The notes beneath the pieces were generated by a model. It searched no databases and was not told the DNA's origin. It was given only the letters and a program-made list of their open reading frames with translations. A stretch of DNA of 64,000 bases from Lamprobacter modestohalophilus (GTDB lineage Bacteria; Pseudomonadota; Gammaproteobacteria; Chromatiales; Chromatiaceae): positions 26,784-90,783 of the forward strand of contig NZ_NRRY01000020.1 in the NCBI RefSeq assembly GCF_016583905.1, read 5' to 3'. Position numbers and translations under genes: made by a program. Below, piece after piece: positions 10,447-18,246 of this stretch (its first letter is position 1; each line of letters begins with the position of its first letter).

Positions 10447-10464
10447 GCCGTCCTTCGGGGCGGC
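10447..10464 (+). terminator. Hairpin terminator after the XRE-SHOCT gene
   Basis: GCCGTCC-TTCG-GGGCGGC forms a 7-bp stem (one G-U pair) with a UUCG tetraloop, 23 nt after the stop codon. Only a short T-rich tail (TTCT) follows, so termination may be partial. Confidence 0.65.
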
Positions 10465-10608
10465 TTCTCAAGCTGAAATTGATGTGTTATTAGGCCAAAT
10501 TCATTGAATATGATGAGTGCGCTAGAAAGCTCGCCTCGTGTAGGAAAAAAATCTTACACAATACAGATAGGCCGGTATCTAATGCTGTCTATTATTGTGT
10601 TTTTGTGT

Positions 10609-10614
10609 TATAAT
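10609..10614 (+). promoter_or_regulatory. Consensus -10 box (TATAAT) before the 94-codon gene
   Basis: A perfect TATAAT lies 42 nt upstream of the ATG at 10656, inside a strikingly AT-rich 120-nt block. No good -35 hexamer is seen at 16-18 nt spacing. Confidence 0.55.
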
Positions 10615-10655
10615 TGCAACATCACTAAGAGTATTAGACGAGGAGCAATCCATCT

Positions 10656-10940
10656 ATGAACGCAAAAACTAAGACTGAATGGTCAGTTCCGCGTGGCGGC
10701 TGGGTCACGGTCGATCATGCCGCACTTATCCTGGAAAACACCATCGAATCGCCAGTGAATTGGACTTATTGGCTGCTCGAGGATCGACGGGGGCGTGGTG
10801 CACGCCGTCCTCATATTTCGTTCCTGCGCCTTGCTAATCGACGCACGATGTATGATACCGCAGATTTTGCAGACTTCACTGAAGCTGTCGAGCGCGGGGA
10901 GATTCTATTCAACCGGCGGCGCCATGGGGAAGCAGCGTGA
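10656..10940 (+). CDS. Small hypothetical protein
   Basis: 94 residues, not recognised. The N-terminal half is rich in aromatic residues (WSVPRGGWVTVDHAALI, VNWTYWLLEDRRGRG); the C-terminal part is acidic and then basic (FTEAVERGEILFNRRRHGEA). No signal peptide or membrane segment. GAGGAG lies about 10 bases before the ATG and a consensus -10 box lies further upstream, which supports expression. It lies directly before copy 2 of the 38-nt palindrome. Could be a small regulator or a DNA-associated accessory protein; no function is claimed. Confidence 0.6.
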   Translation: MNAKTKTEWSVPRGGWVTVDHAALILENTIESPVNWTYWLLEDRRGRGARRPHISFLRLANRRTMYDTADFADFTEAVERGEILFNRRRHGEAA

Positions 10941-10959
10941 ACGGCTGAAGGAGCCTTAT

Positions 10960-10997
10960 CGTACGGCACCTGAGGCCATGGCTTAGGGTGCTGTACG
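10960..10997. repeat. 38-nt palindromic element, copy 2
   Basis: CGTACGGCACC at one end and GGTGCTGTACG at the other form an 11-base inverted repeat with one G-T mismatch. 31 of 38 positions match copy 1 at 9403-9440. It begins 19 nt after the stop of the 94-codon gene, so it may also work as a terminator-like hairpin. Confidence 0.75.
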
Positions 10998-11214
10998 AAA
11001 GCCGCTTAGCGGCGTTCTAGGGCCTCCAATGGCTACTGCGAGCCGTCGGGAAGTAGGCTGTTCTCGGAGTTGTTGGGCCATCAGTTCGTTCCACCATGCC
11101 AACCACTCCAGTCAATGATTTGGATTCCAGGTATTTCACTCGCCGATTTTCGCTGATCTAAAACCAGGGTTGAGTCGGTGCCAGGATAGTGTGGCTGATG
11201 ATGAGGAAAATTTT

Positions 11215-11490
11215 ATGTTTGGAAGTACTTATACCAACGAAGACGTTAAGGGGATCCTCTCGGACTTCAGAGTTTCCGCCAAGATGGATACCGTCAAGAT
11301 TGAGTTTCTGTTGGAGCACCGAGCCCAGAAGAAGACGATCGATCGCATTTGCCGAGGGAAAGGAAATGGGATGGAGTTCTGCCTCGAAACGGGTAAGAAC
11401 TACAGGTCTAAAGAGGGTTGGATTAGCAGCTGGCCGTATGGAAGGTTACCATCCAAAATCCAACTCCATCTAACCTCATCGAGGCGATGA
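11215..11490 (+). CDS. Hypothetical protein, low confidence
   Basis: Up to 91 residues from the ATG at 11215, which is preceded by GAGGA at suitable spacing. The sequence (FRVSAKMDTVKIEFLLEHR, then KKTIDRICRGKGNGMEF) is not recognised. It lies in the AT-richer accessory patch left of tRNA-Leu. The frame opens upstream to a TTG at 11170. It could equally be a gene fragment; there is no domain evidence. Confidence 0.35.
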   Translation: MFGSTYTNEDVKGILSDFRVSAKMDTVKIEFLLEHRAQKKTIDRICRGKGNGMEFCLETGKNYRSKEGWISSWPYGRLPSKIQLHLTSSRR

Positions 11491-11994
11491 CTCTACTCGA
11501 TGAAAACTGGGGGCTCTTGGCGACGCGAGTCGGTAGGGTCGATGTTGCCTTGGATGCGAAGCGCAAGGGTGTGCGCAAGGATCAGACGATGTCGGAAGAT
11601 CTGAACTCGCCTTCAGCCAGGCATGATCTACTGAATGTCTATCTTGAATGCCTAAAACCGTTTGATGTCGGACATCAGTAGTACCCTTTCGAGGGCCAGG
11701 ACGGAACAGTAACTTCGAGAGGATGCGTCTGTCCTGTTGGGCGGTCATCGGCTCGGAGCCGGCATACAGGTCAACGACACGCTTTGTCTCTGCATGACCG
11801 CTCTTGCATAGCCTCCATCGGAAACGGCTTGACCAGTTAAAGCGCCTTGAACTCAATGAACGCCGAAGCGATTGCGGCGCAGATAGAGCGAGCTGGACAT
11901 GTGTGTGGACCACCGTTGTGGACCACCAGGCCTGTTTGCTGCTCGTTACTCGCATCATGGACCAGAAATCAGAGCCTGAGCAGGCTCTTAGAGA
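11491..11994. other. Accessory stretch next to tRNA-Leu, no gene recognised
   Basis: About 500 nt with only short open frames of no recognisable family (for example 11487-11681, plus). It borders the 3' end of tRNA-Leu, where integrative elements commonly insert, but I found no integrase and no copy of the tRNA 3' end that would mark an attachment site. Confidence 0.5.
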
Positions 11995-12081
11995 TGGTGC
12001 CGAGGAGAGGACTTGAACCTCCACCTGGTTTCCCAGACATGGACCTGAACCATGCGCGTCTACCAATTCCGCCACCTCGGC
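11995..12081 (-). tRNA. tRNA-Leu (anticodon CAG)
   Basis: 87 nt on the minus strand. The acceptor stem starts GCCGAGG and closes CCTCGGC, with an encoded ACCA end. The D-arm reads GGCGGAATTGGTAGACGC. The anticodon stem CATGG/CCATG encloses TTCAGGT, giving anticodon CAG. A class II variable arm is present (TCTGGGAAACCAGG) and the T-arm reads GGAGGTTCAAGTCCTCTCC. It decodes CUG. Confidence 0.97.
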
Positions 12082-12191
12082 TAGGTGGGATGTCGTAGGC
12101 TGTAACCACGACAAGCCCGCAAGCTTAGTGAGACAACGAGGCCTTGTCAACGGTAGACTAGGGAAATCATTCGACGCAGCAAGAGTACAGC

Positions 12192-14444
12192 GTGGCACGA
12201 AGAAAAAACGCCCAATCCGCGAGAGACCAGGACCCACATCGGCAGCGGGAGGCGAAGAAGTACGACAATCCGATCCCCAGTCGTGAGTTCATCCTCGAAA
12301 AACTGACTGAGCATGGCGCGCCGATCAACTTCGATGAGGCGGCATCGCTGCTCGGGCTGACGGCCGAGGAGGATCTGGTTGCACTCGGGCGGCGGCTCGG
12401 CGCGATGGTGCGCGACGGGCAACTATTGCGTAACCGCCGCGAGGCCTTCTGCCTGGTCAACAAGCGGGACTTGATCGCCGGCCGAGTGATCGGGCATCCC
12501 GATGGGTTCGGCTTCGTCAAGCCGGATGATGGCGGTGACGATCTCTATCTCTATCCGAAGGAGATGCGGGCGGTTTTTCACGGCGATCGGATCGTGGCGC
12601 GGGTGACGGGGAAGGATCGGCGTGGGCGGCTCGAGGGCGCGGTGGTCGAGATCCTAGAGCGCAGCACCAAGAGTGTGGTCGGCCGCCTGTATTCAGAGAG
12701 CGGCGTGGGTTTTGTGGTGCCGGACAACAAGCGGCTGACCCATGATGTCATCATCCCGAGCGATCGCCTTGGCGGTGCCGAGCAGGGTCAGATCGTGGTC
12801 GCCGAGATCACCGATCAGCCGACCAAGCGCACCCAGCCGATCGGTCGCGTCGCTGAGGTGCTCGGCGAGCACATGGCCGCTGGGATGGAGACCGATATCT
12901 CGATCCGCGCGCATGACCTGCCCGTGAACTGGCCGCCCGAGGTGGAGCAGGCGATCACGGCCTTCGGCGAGCAGGTGCCGGAGGAGGCAAAGGCCGGACG
13001 CACCGATCTGCGCAATCTGCCATTGGTGACCATCGATGGTGCTGATGCACGCGACTTCGATGACGCCGTCTTCTGTGAGCGCAAGCCGAAGGGCTGGAAG
13101 CTGCTGGTCTGTATTGCCGATGTCTCCGCCTATGTGACGCCGAACAGCGCCTTGGATCAGGAAGGCTTCGGGCGCGGTAACTCGGTCTACTTCCCGGATC
13201 GGGTGATCCCGATGTTGCCCGAGGTGCTCTCGAATGGGCTCTGTTCACTGAACCCAGAGGTCGACCGGCTCTGTATGGCCTGTGAACTCTACGTCAGCCT
13301 CGAGGGCAAGGTCACGCGGACGCGCTTCTTCGAGGCCGTGATGCGCTCGCACGCGCGCCTGACCTATGACCAGGTGGCGGCCATGCTGGTCGAGGATGAT
13401 GCCGAGCTCAGCGAGCAGTACTCGGAGCTACTGCCGCATCTGCATGAGCTCTATGCGATGTACCAGGCGCTGCTCGACGCTCGCGCCACGCGCGGGGCGA
13501 TTGACTTCGATACCGTCGAGACCAAGTTCGTCATCGACGAGGCCGGGCGCATCTCGAGCATTGAGCCGACGGTGCGCAACGATGCCCATCGCATCATCGA
13601 GGAATGCATGCTAGCGGCAAACGTCGCTGCGGCGCGGCTGTTCCAGCGCAAGAAGATGCCGGCGCTCTATCGCATCCATGAAACGCCCAAGGAGGAGAAG
13701 CTCTCCGATCTGCGCGAATTCCTAGCTGAGCTGGGCCTGAACCTACCCGGCGGCAACAAGCCGACGGCGAAGGATTACGGGACGCTGCTGGATGCAGTAC
13801 GCGGCCGACCGGATTTCCATCTGATCCAGACCGTGCTGCTGCGCTCGATGCAGCAGGCCATGTACAGCTCGGACAACGTCGGCCACTTTGGCCTGGCCTA
13901 CGATGCCTACACGCATTTCACCTCACCGATCCGCCGCTATCCGGACCTGATCGTCCATCGCATCATCAAGCACATCCTCGCTGGTGGCACTGCGGCCGAT
14001 CTCGACTACTCGAAACCGGAGCTGCAGCAGGTCGGCGAGCACTGCTCGGGCACCGAGCGGCGTGCCGACGAGGCCACCCGCGATGTCGAGCACTGGCTCA
14101 AGTGCGAGTTCATGCGCGACAAGCTGGGTGAGGAGTTCGATGGCACCATCACCAGCGTCCAGGGCTTCGGCCTGTTCGTCGAGCTGGATGGGGTCTATGT
14201 CGACGGCTTGGTGCATATCACCGCGCTCGACAATGACTACTACCACTTCGATCCGGTCGGGCATCGGTTGACTGGTGAGCGTACAGGCCAGATCTATCGC
14301 CTCGGTGACCGCTTGCGCGTCAAGGTGGCGGCCGTCAATCTCCAGGATCGTAAGATCGACTTCGTGCTGGCGAAGCCCATCGTGGTCGAAACGACTCCCA
14401 AGAAGCGCTCGCGCTCGCGGCGGCGCAAGAAGCCGGCGGCCTGA
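12192..14444 (+). CDS. rnr: Ribonuclease R
   Basis: 750 residues, 3'-to-5' processive exoribonuclease of the RNase II/RNB family acting in mRNA and rRNA turnover. Domains: N-terminal winged helix (about 30-95; FILEKLTEHGAPINFDEAA), two cold-shock/OB domains (about 95-240), the RNB catalytic core (about 265-590; VTIDGADARDFDDAVF holds the metal-binding Asp residues; HFTSPIRRYPDLIVHR closes the core), an S1 domain (about 640-720; DGTITSVQGFGLFVEL) and a basic tail (KKRSRSRRRKK), all as in RNase R rather than RNase II. GTG start at 12192. rlmB follows 89 nt downstream, the usual gammaproteobacterial order. Confidence 0.98.
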   Translation: MARRKNAQSARDQDPHRQREAKKYDNPIPSREFILEKLTEHGAPINFDEAASLLGLTAEEDLVALGRRLGAMVRDGQLLRNRREAFCLVNKRDLIAGRVIGHPDGFGFVKPDDGGDDLYLYPKEMRAVFHGDRIVARVTGKDRRGRLEGAVVEILERSTKSVVGRLYSESGVGFVVPDNKRLTHDVIIPSDRLGGAEQGQIVVAEITDQPTKRTQPIGRVAEVLGEHMAAGMETDISIRAHDLPVNWPPEVEQAITAFGEQVPEEAKAGRTDLRNLPLVTIDGADARDFDDAVFCERKPKGWKLLVCIADVSAYVTPNSALDQEGFGRGNSVYFPDRVIPMLPEVLSNGLCSLNPEVDRLCMACELYVSLEGKVTRTRFFEAVMRSHARLTYDQVAAMLVEDDAELSEQYSELLPHLHELYAMYQALLDARATRGAIDFDTVETKFVIDEAGRISSIEPTVRNDAHRIIEECMLAANVAAARLFQRKKMPALYRIHETPKEEKLSDLREFLAELGLNLPGGNKPTAKDYGTLLDAVRGRPDFHLIQTVLLRSMQQAMYSSDNVGHFGLAYDAYTHFTSPIRRYPDLIVHRIIKHILAGGTAADLDYSKPELQQVGEHCSGTERRADEATRDVEHWLKCEFMRDKLGEEFDGTITSVQGFGLFVELDGVYVDGLVHITALDNDYYHFDPVGHRLTGERTGQIYRLGDRLRVKVAAVNLQDRKIDFVLAKPIVVETTPKKRSRSRRRKKPAA

Positions 14445-14533
14445 GCCGAGTCTTGGTAAGGAGTCCTGCTGAGGAGTTGTCGTGATGGTCACGGTCATGA
14501 GAGTCGGAGTTCGCCTTTAATGGCTCGTCCCTG

Positions 14534-15307
14534 ATGAACAGTCCGTCGAACACTGCCGCGACGCTGGGTATCAACAGCGTCCGCAGCGCGCTGAAGTTTG
14601 GTTCCGGTGGCGTCGCCGAGCTGTGGCTCGACCGAAGCCGGCGCGACCGCCGCTTGGCTGAGCTGGCGGCTTTGGCCCGTGAGGCCGGTGTTGCGGTGCG
14701 GCAATTGGATCGCGACGCGCTCGATCAGGCAGGCCAGGGCGGGAATCATCAGGGCGCGCTCGCCTGGGTGCGGATGCCAGCGGCGCTGACCGAGCATGAC
14801 CTGGAGCGGCTGCTCGACGCCGCCGAGCAGGCACCGCTGCTGCTGGTGCTCGATGGCGTCACCGATCCGCACAACTTGGGCGCCTGTCTGCGCAGCGCCG
14901 ATGGCGCCGGGGCGACCGCCGTGATCGCACCCAAGGATAAGGCGGTCGGCTTGACCCCGGTGGTGGTGAAGGTGGCGAGCGGCGCGGCCGAGTCGGTGCC
15001 CTTTGTGCAGGTCACCAATTTGGCGCGCACGCTTGATGCGCTCAAGGCGCGGGGTATTTGGCTGATTGGGCTGGCGGATACCGCGCCGGCAACCCTGTTC
15101 GAGACCGACCTCTCCGGTCCGACCGCATTGGTGCTCGGCAGCGAGGGCAGCGGTCTGCGCCGCCTGACCCAGGAGCGCTGTGATCTGCTTGCCTCCCTGC
15201 CCATGCGCGGCCGCGTCGAGAGCCTTAATGTTTCAGTTGCGGCCGGCATCTGCCTCTACGAGGTGGTTAGGCGTCGCCTGTCGGTCCCTGAGTTGCTGAA
15301 CGGCTAA
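14534..15307 (+). CDS. rlmB: 23S rRNA (guanosine-2251-2'-O)-methyltransferase RlmB
   Basis: 257 residues of the SPOUT/SpoU family, which uses SAM to methylate G2251 in the ribosomal P-loop. An N-terminal substrate-binding domain (about 10-85; GINSVRSAL) precedes the knotted catalytic domain with all three SpoU motifs: DGVTDPHNLGACLRSADGAG (Asn and Arg), ALVLGSEGSGLRR, and ESLNVSVAAGICLYE. Length and pairing with rnr are normal. Its TAA overlaps the stop codon of the convergent acyl-activating gene by two bases, leaving no room for a separate terminator. Confidence 0.96.
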   Translation: MNSPSNTAATLGINSVRSALKFGSGGVAELWLDRSRRDRRLAELAALAREAGVAVRQLDRDALDQAGQGGNHQGALAWVRMPAALTEHDLERLLDAAEQAPLLLVLDGVTDPHNLGACLRSADGAGATAVIAPKDKAVGLTPVVVKVASGAAESVPFVQVTNLARTLDALKARGIWLIGLADTAPATLFETDLSGPTALVLGSEGSGLRRLTQERCDLLASLPMRGRVESLNVSVAAGICLYEVVRRRLSVPELLNG

Positions 15308-18246
15308 GCTTGCTCAGCTGAATCGCGCTGGTTCGGCGTGATCTTGGTAGCGGTCTGTTCGCAGCGTGGGGCGATGAAGGCGCGGGCCTGATCGCGCAGC
15401 TGAACCGCTGATCTCCAGCTCTCGTCACTAGGCCAGATCGGCTGGCCGATCTCGACGACGGCGTGTCCCGGTCGTGGAGAGAAGCGGCTGCCGCGCATCA
15501 GCTCGCGAGTGCCGCGCACGGCCACGGGCAGTAGCGGGACGCCGGCACCGGCGGCGGCCAGAAATGCGCCCATGCGAAACGGCAGCAGCCCGGGCCGTTC
15601 TAGGAAGGTTCCCTCCGGAAAGAATCCCAGGGTTTCACCGCGCGCTAGTGCCGCGGCAAATCGCTGCGCATCCTCGGGACCACGCAGCAGATCGAAGCGA
15701 TCGACGAACAAGGTGCCGAGCCGTTCCAGAGGCCAGCGCACCAAGGGGTTTGTAGACAGCCCTTGCTTGGCGATGAAGTCGATCGGACGGTCGATGGCGG
15801 CGACCAACGCCATCACGTCCAGATAACTCTGGTGATTACTGGCGATGACGAAAGGTTGGCCGGGAGGCGGTATCCGCTCGCGCCCCTGCACGAACAGCGG
15901 CACAAAGGCGAGTCGCCGCAGCAGGCCGATGCCGGCGCGGACCAGCCGCCAGCGCCAACGCAGTCGTGGCACCGTCATGATGCTCAGCCAGACCCAGGGC
16001 GCGATCAAGCCAAACAGCAGCCAGGCATAACCGGCGTAAAGCTGCCCAGGCAGACGCCTTGCCGAGCGCAGGAGCGCCGCCCGCAGTCCAGCTGCCCCGA
16101 GCCTCAGCAGCTGCCACAGCAGTGCCGGCGGAGCGTTGGTCAGCCGGCCCGCGGCCCAGCGCTCGCGCGTTGCACCGCGGCGGAGCTTGCCACTCGAGGT
16201 CTTCAGTATCGATCGCGGTGGTGCGAGCAGAATCTCATCTGGCGGCGAGCCTAGCACGTCGGTGGCGCGCTCCCGAACCCGCTGCGCGAGCTTGGTTCGT
16301 CGTGCTGGATCGCGCTCGCGGGTCTCGGCGATCAGGACCAGCCGCTCACTGCCGCGTGCTTGATCCGCCGCGGCGAAGGCGACCACGCAGCCCTTGCGCA
16401 CCCCACTCAGCTCGCCGACCGCCTGCTCGACCTCGTAGGGATAGAGATTACGGCCGCCGCGGATGATCAGATCCTTGATGCGGCCGGTGAGGTAGAGTTC
16501 AGCGTCGGCGAGATAGCCACGGTCGCCGGTGTCGTGCCAACCGTCTCGAATCAGCCCGGCGGTGGCCTGCGGATTCCGATAATAGCCGCGTGTTGCCGAC
16601 GGGCCTTGAAAGTACAGACGGCCTTCCCGCCGCTCCGGCAGCGGTTGTCCATCTTGATCCAGGATGCGCAAGTGATAGCCGGGTAGGGGCCGCCCGCAAC
16701 CAACCACGGACATCGCGTGCTGATCAGTGCAAGGCACCCTGAGTGCCTCGCCGGAGACTGCGAAGCGCTCCCGATCGATACAGTCGATGACCGGCCCGCG
16801 CGTTGGCGGCGGGAAGCTGAGGCCCACCGCAGCCTCGGCCAAACCGTAGACCGGTGCCAGTGCGTTGGCCGGCAAGCCGCAGCGCTCGAAGCGCTTGGCG
16901 AAGCGGCGCAAGGTGTCAGCGCTCACAGGCTCGGCGCCATTCAGCGCGCGGCGCCAGCAACTGAGGTCCAAACCTTCGAGATCGCCGTCCTGGACCCGCT
17001 TCAAGCACAGCTCATAGGCGAAATTCGGTGCCGCTGACAGCGTACCGCGATGCGTATGAATGGCCCTCAGCCAACGCACCGGTCGCGCCAGGAAGGACAA
17101 CGGAGACATCGACACGAACGGAACGCCGAAACAGAGGCTGCCAAGCCAGGCCCCGATCAGGCCCATATCGTGATACAGCGGTAGCCAACTGACGAAGCAA
17201 TCGTCTGGACGGACCGCAACCGCAGCGCCCATGGCGCGAATATTGGCCAGCAGGTCTGCATGGCTCAGCACCACGCCCTTGGGTTCGCCGGTGCTGCCTG
17301 AGGTGTATTGCAGCAAGGCGATAGCGTCCGGCCGGGGATGTGCAGCCAACGCGGTTGGTGTCGCATCCGCAAACGACTTGGACGTCAGCACCGCCGTTAG
17401 CGACGGCACCCAGGCTCGCAGCAACCGGGCGACCGTGAGCGCCTCGGGCACCGTGATCAAGAACCGGGCGCCGGCATTGCTGAGTATTCCGGCATGACGG
17501 CGCAGATGCTCCTCCAACTGCTCCGGCCGCGCTGGCGGATAGATCGGGACCGGGATGCCACCAGCGCGGAGGACACCGAAAAAGCCCTGAAAATAATCGG
17601 CGCCGGTGGGCAACATCAGCGCGACTGTTTGGCGCTCTCGGAGACCGGCCTCGCGCAGCCCGGTGGCAACCCGTGCTGCGCCATCGGCGAGCTCGGCATA
17701 GGTGATGGGACGTGGCCGATCCTCGGTCTCATAAAGCTGGATATGCACCTGTGACGGATGGCGCTCGAGATGCCAGTCGAGCATGTCCAACAAGGAATCG
17801 GCGCCGGTTGGGAGTCGCGCCGCCAGTCCGCCGACGGATGTCGTCGGTGTCGCTTGAACCTCTCCGCACGCCGCCTCGGCCGCCTCAGGTCCAGCCTCAG
17901 TCGCAGCCGAGCCGGCCCGGGCGAGCGTCAAGAGATCGCCAGCGGTCGCAGCCAGCAGCGCCTCGTCCGACAGCCGGCACCCAAGGCCGCGCTCAAGTCG
18001 AGCGATCAGCTCGGAACGGCCCAGGCTGTCCAATCCGAGATCGGCCTCGAGACGGCTGTCGAGGCCGATTGCTGCGGGCGGTTGGTCGATCCCGGAATCT
18101 CGCGCAAAGTCGCGCAGGATCTCGAGCAAGCGGGCGGCGGGGTCGCTGTCCCCCTCGCCTCCGGATTGACCCTGGTTGCCTAAGCCCAGCCCCTGCTCGA
18201 CTCTGGAGCGGCTCGCGTCGATCGTAGATCGTCTTTGACGGGTCAT
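15304..18246 (-). CDS. ACP-fatty acyl-AMP ligase-PlsC acyltransferase fusion
   Basis: 980 residues. An N-terminal acyl carrier domain (about 35-110) has the phosphopantetheine site LGLDSLGR. An adenylating domain (about 145-690) shows TSGSTGEPKGVV, YHDMGLIG, APNFAYELC, DTGDRGYL and GRIKDLIIRGGRNLYPYE; SPLSFLARP and the APNFAYELC region are typical of fatty acyl-AMP ligases (FAAL) rather than acyl-CoA synthetases. A C-terminal PlsC domain (about 760-950) has NHQSYLD and FPEGTF, after hydrophobic segments near 720-750 that may be membrane-associated. The protein could load a fatty acid on its own ACP and hand it to a lyso-lipid or other acceptor, like a variant Aas. It overlaps the upstream fadD-like gene by ATGA, so the two are coupled. 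The acceptor is unknown. Confidence 0.9.
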   Translation of the reverse strand: MTRQRRSTIDASRSRVEQGLGLGNQGQSGGEGDSDPAARLLEILRDFARDSGIDQPPAAIGLDSRLEADLGLDSLGRSELIARLERGLGCRLSDEALLAATAGDLLTLARAGSAATEAGPEAAEAACGEVQATPTTSVGGLAARLPTGADSLLDMLDWHLERHPSQVHIQLYETEDRPRPITYAELADGAARVATGLREAGLRERQTVALMLPTGADYFQGFFGVLRAGGIPVPIYPPARPEQLEEHLRRHAGILSNAGARFLITVPEALTVARLLRAWVPSLTAVLTSKSFADATPTALAAHPRPDAIALLQYTSGSTGEPKGVVLSHADLLANIRAMGAAVAVRPDDCFVSWLPLYHDMGLIGAWLGSLCFGVPFVSMSPLSFLARPVRWLRAIHTHRGTLSAAPNFAYELCLKRVQDGDLEGLDLSCWRRALNGAEPVSADTLRRFAKRFERCGLPANALAPVYGLAEAAVGLSFPPPTRGPVIDCIDRERFAVSGEALRVPCTDQHAMSVVGCGRPLPGYHLRILDQDGQPLPERREGRLYFQGPSATRGYYRNPQATAGLIRDGWHDTGDRGYLADAELYLTGRIKDLIIRGGRNLYPYEVEQAVGELSGVRKGCVVAFAAADQARGSERLVLIAETRERDPARRTKLAQRVRERATDVLGSPPDEILLAPPRSILKTSSGKLRRGATRERWAAGRLTNAPPALLWQLLRLGAAGLRAALLRSARRLPGQLYAGYAWLLFGLIAPWVWLSIMTVPRLRWRWRLVRAGIGLLRRLAFVPLFVQGRERIPPPGQPFVIASNHQSYLDVMALVAAIDRPIDFIAKQGLSTNPLVRWPLERLGTLFVDRFDLLRGPEDAQRFAAALARGETLGFFPEGTFLERPGLLPFRMGAFLAAAGAGVPLLPVAVRGTRELMRGSRFSPRPGHAVVEIGQPIWPSDESWRSAVQLRDQARAFIAPRCEQTATKITPNQRDSAEQA

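Noticed and set aside
8482..12081. Attachment-site direct repeat for an integrated element at tRNA-Leu
   Set aside because: Only a match of about 9 bases to the tRNA 3' end (near 11349) was noticed, which is not above chance.
11476..12237. 253-codon minus-strand frame
   Set aside because: It runs through the tRNA-Leu gene and shows the typical mistranslated-tRNA string AELVDAHGSGPCLG.
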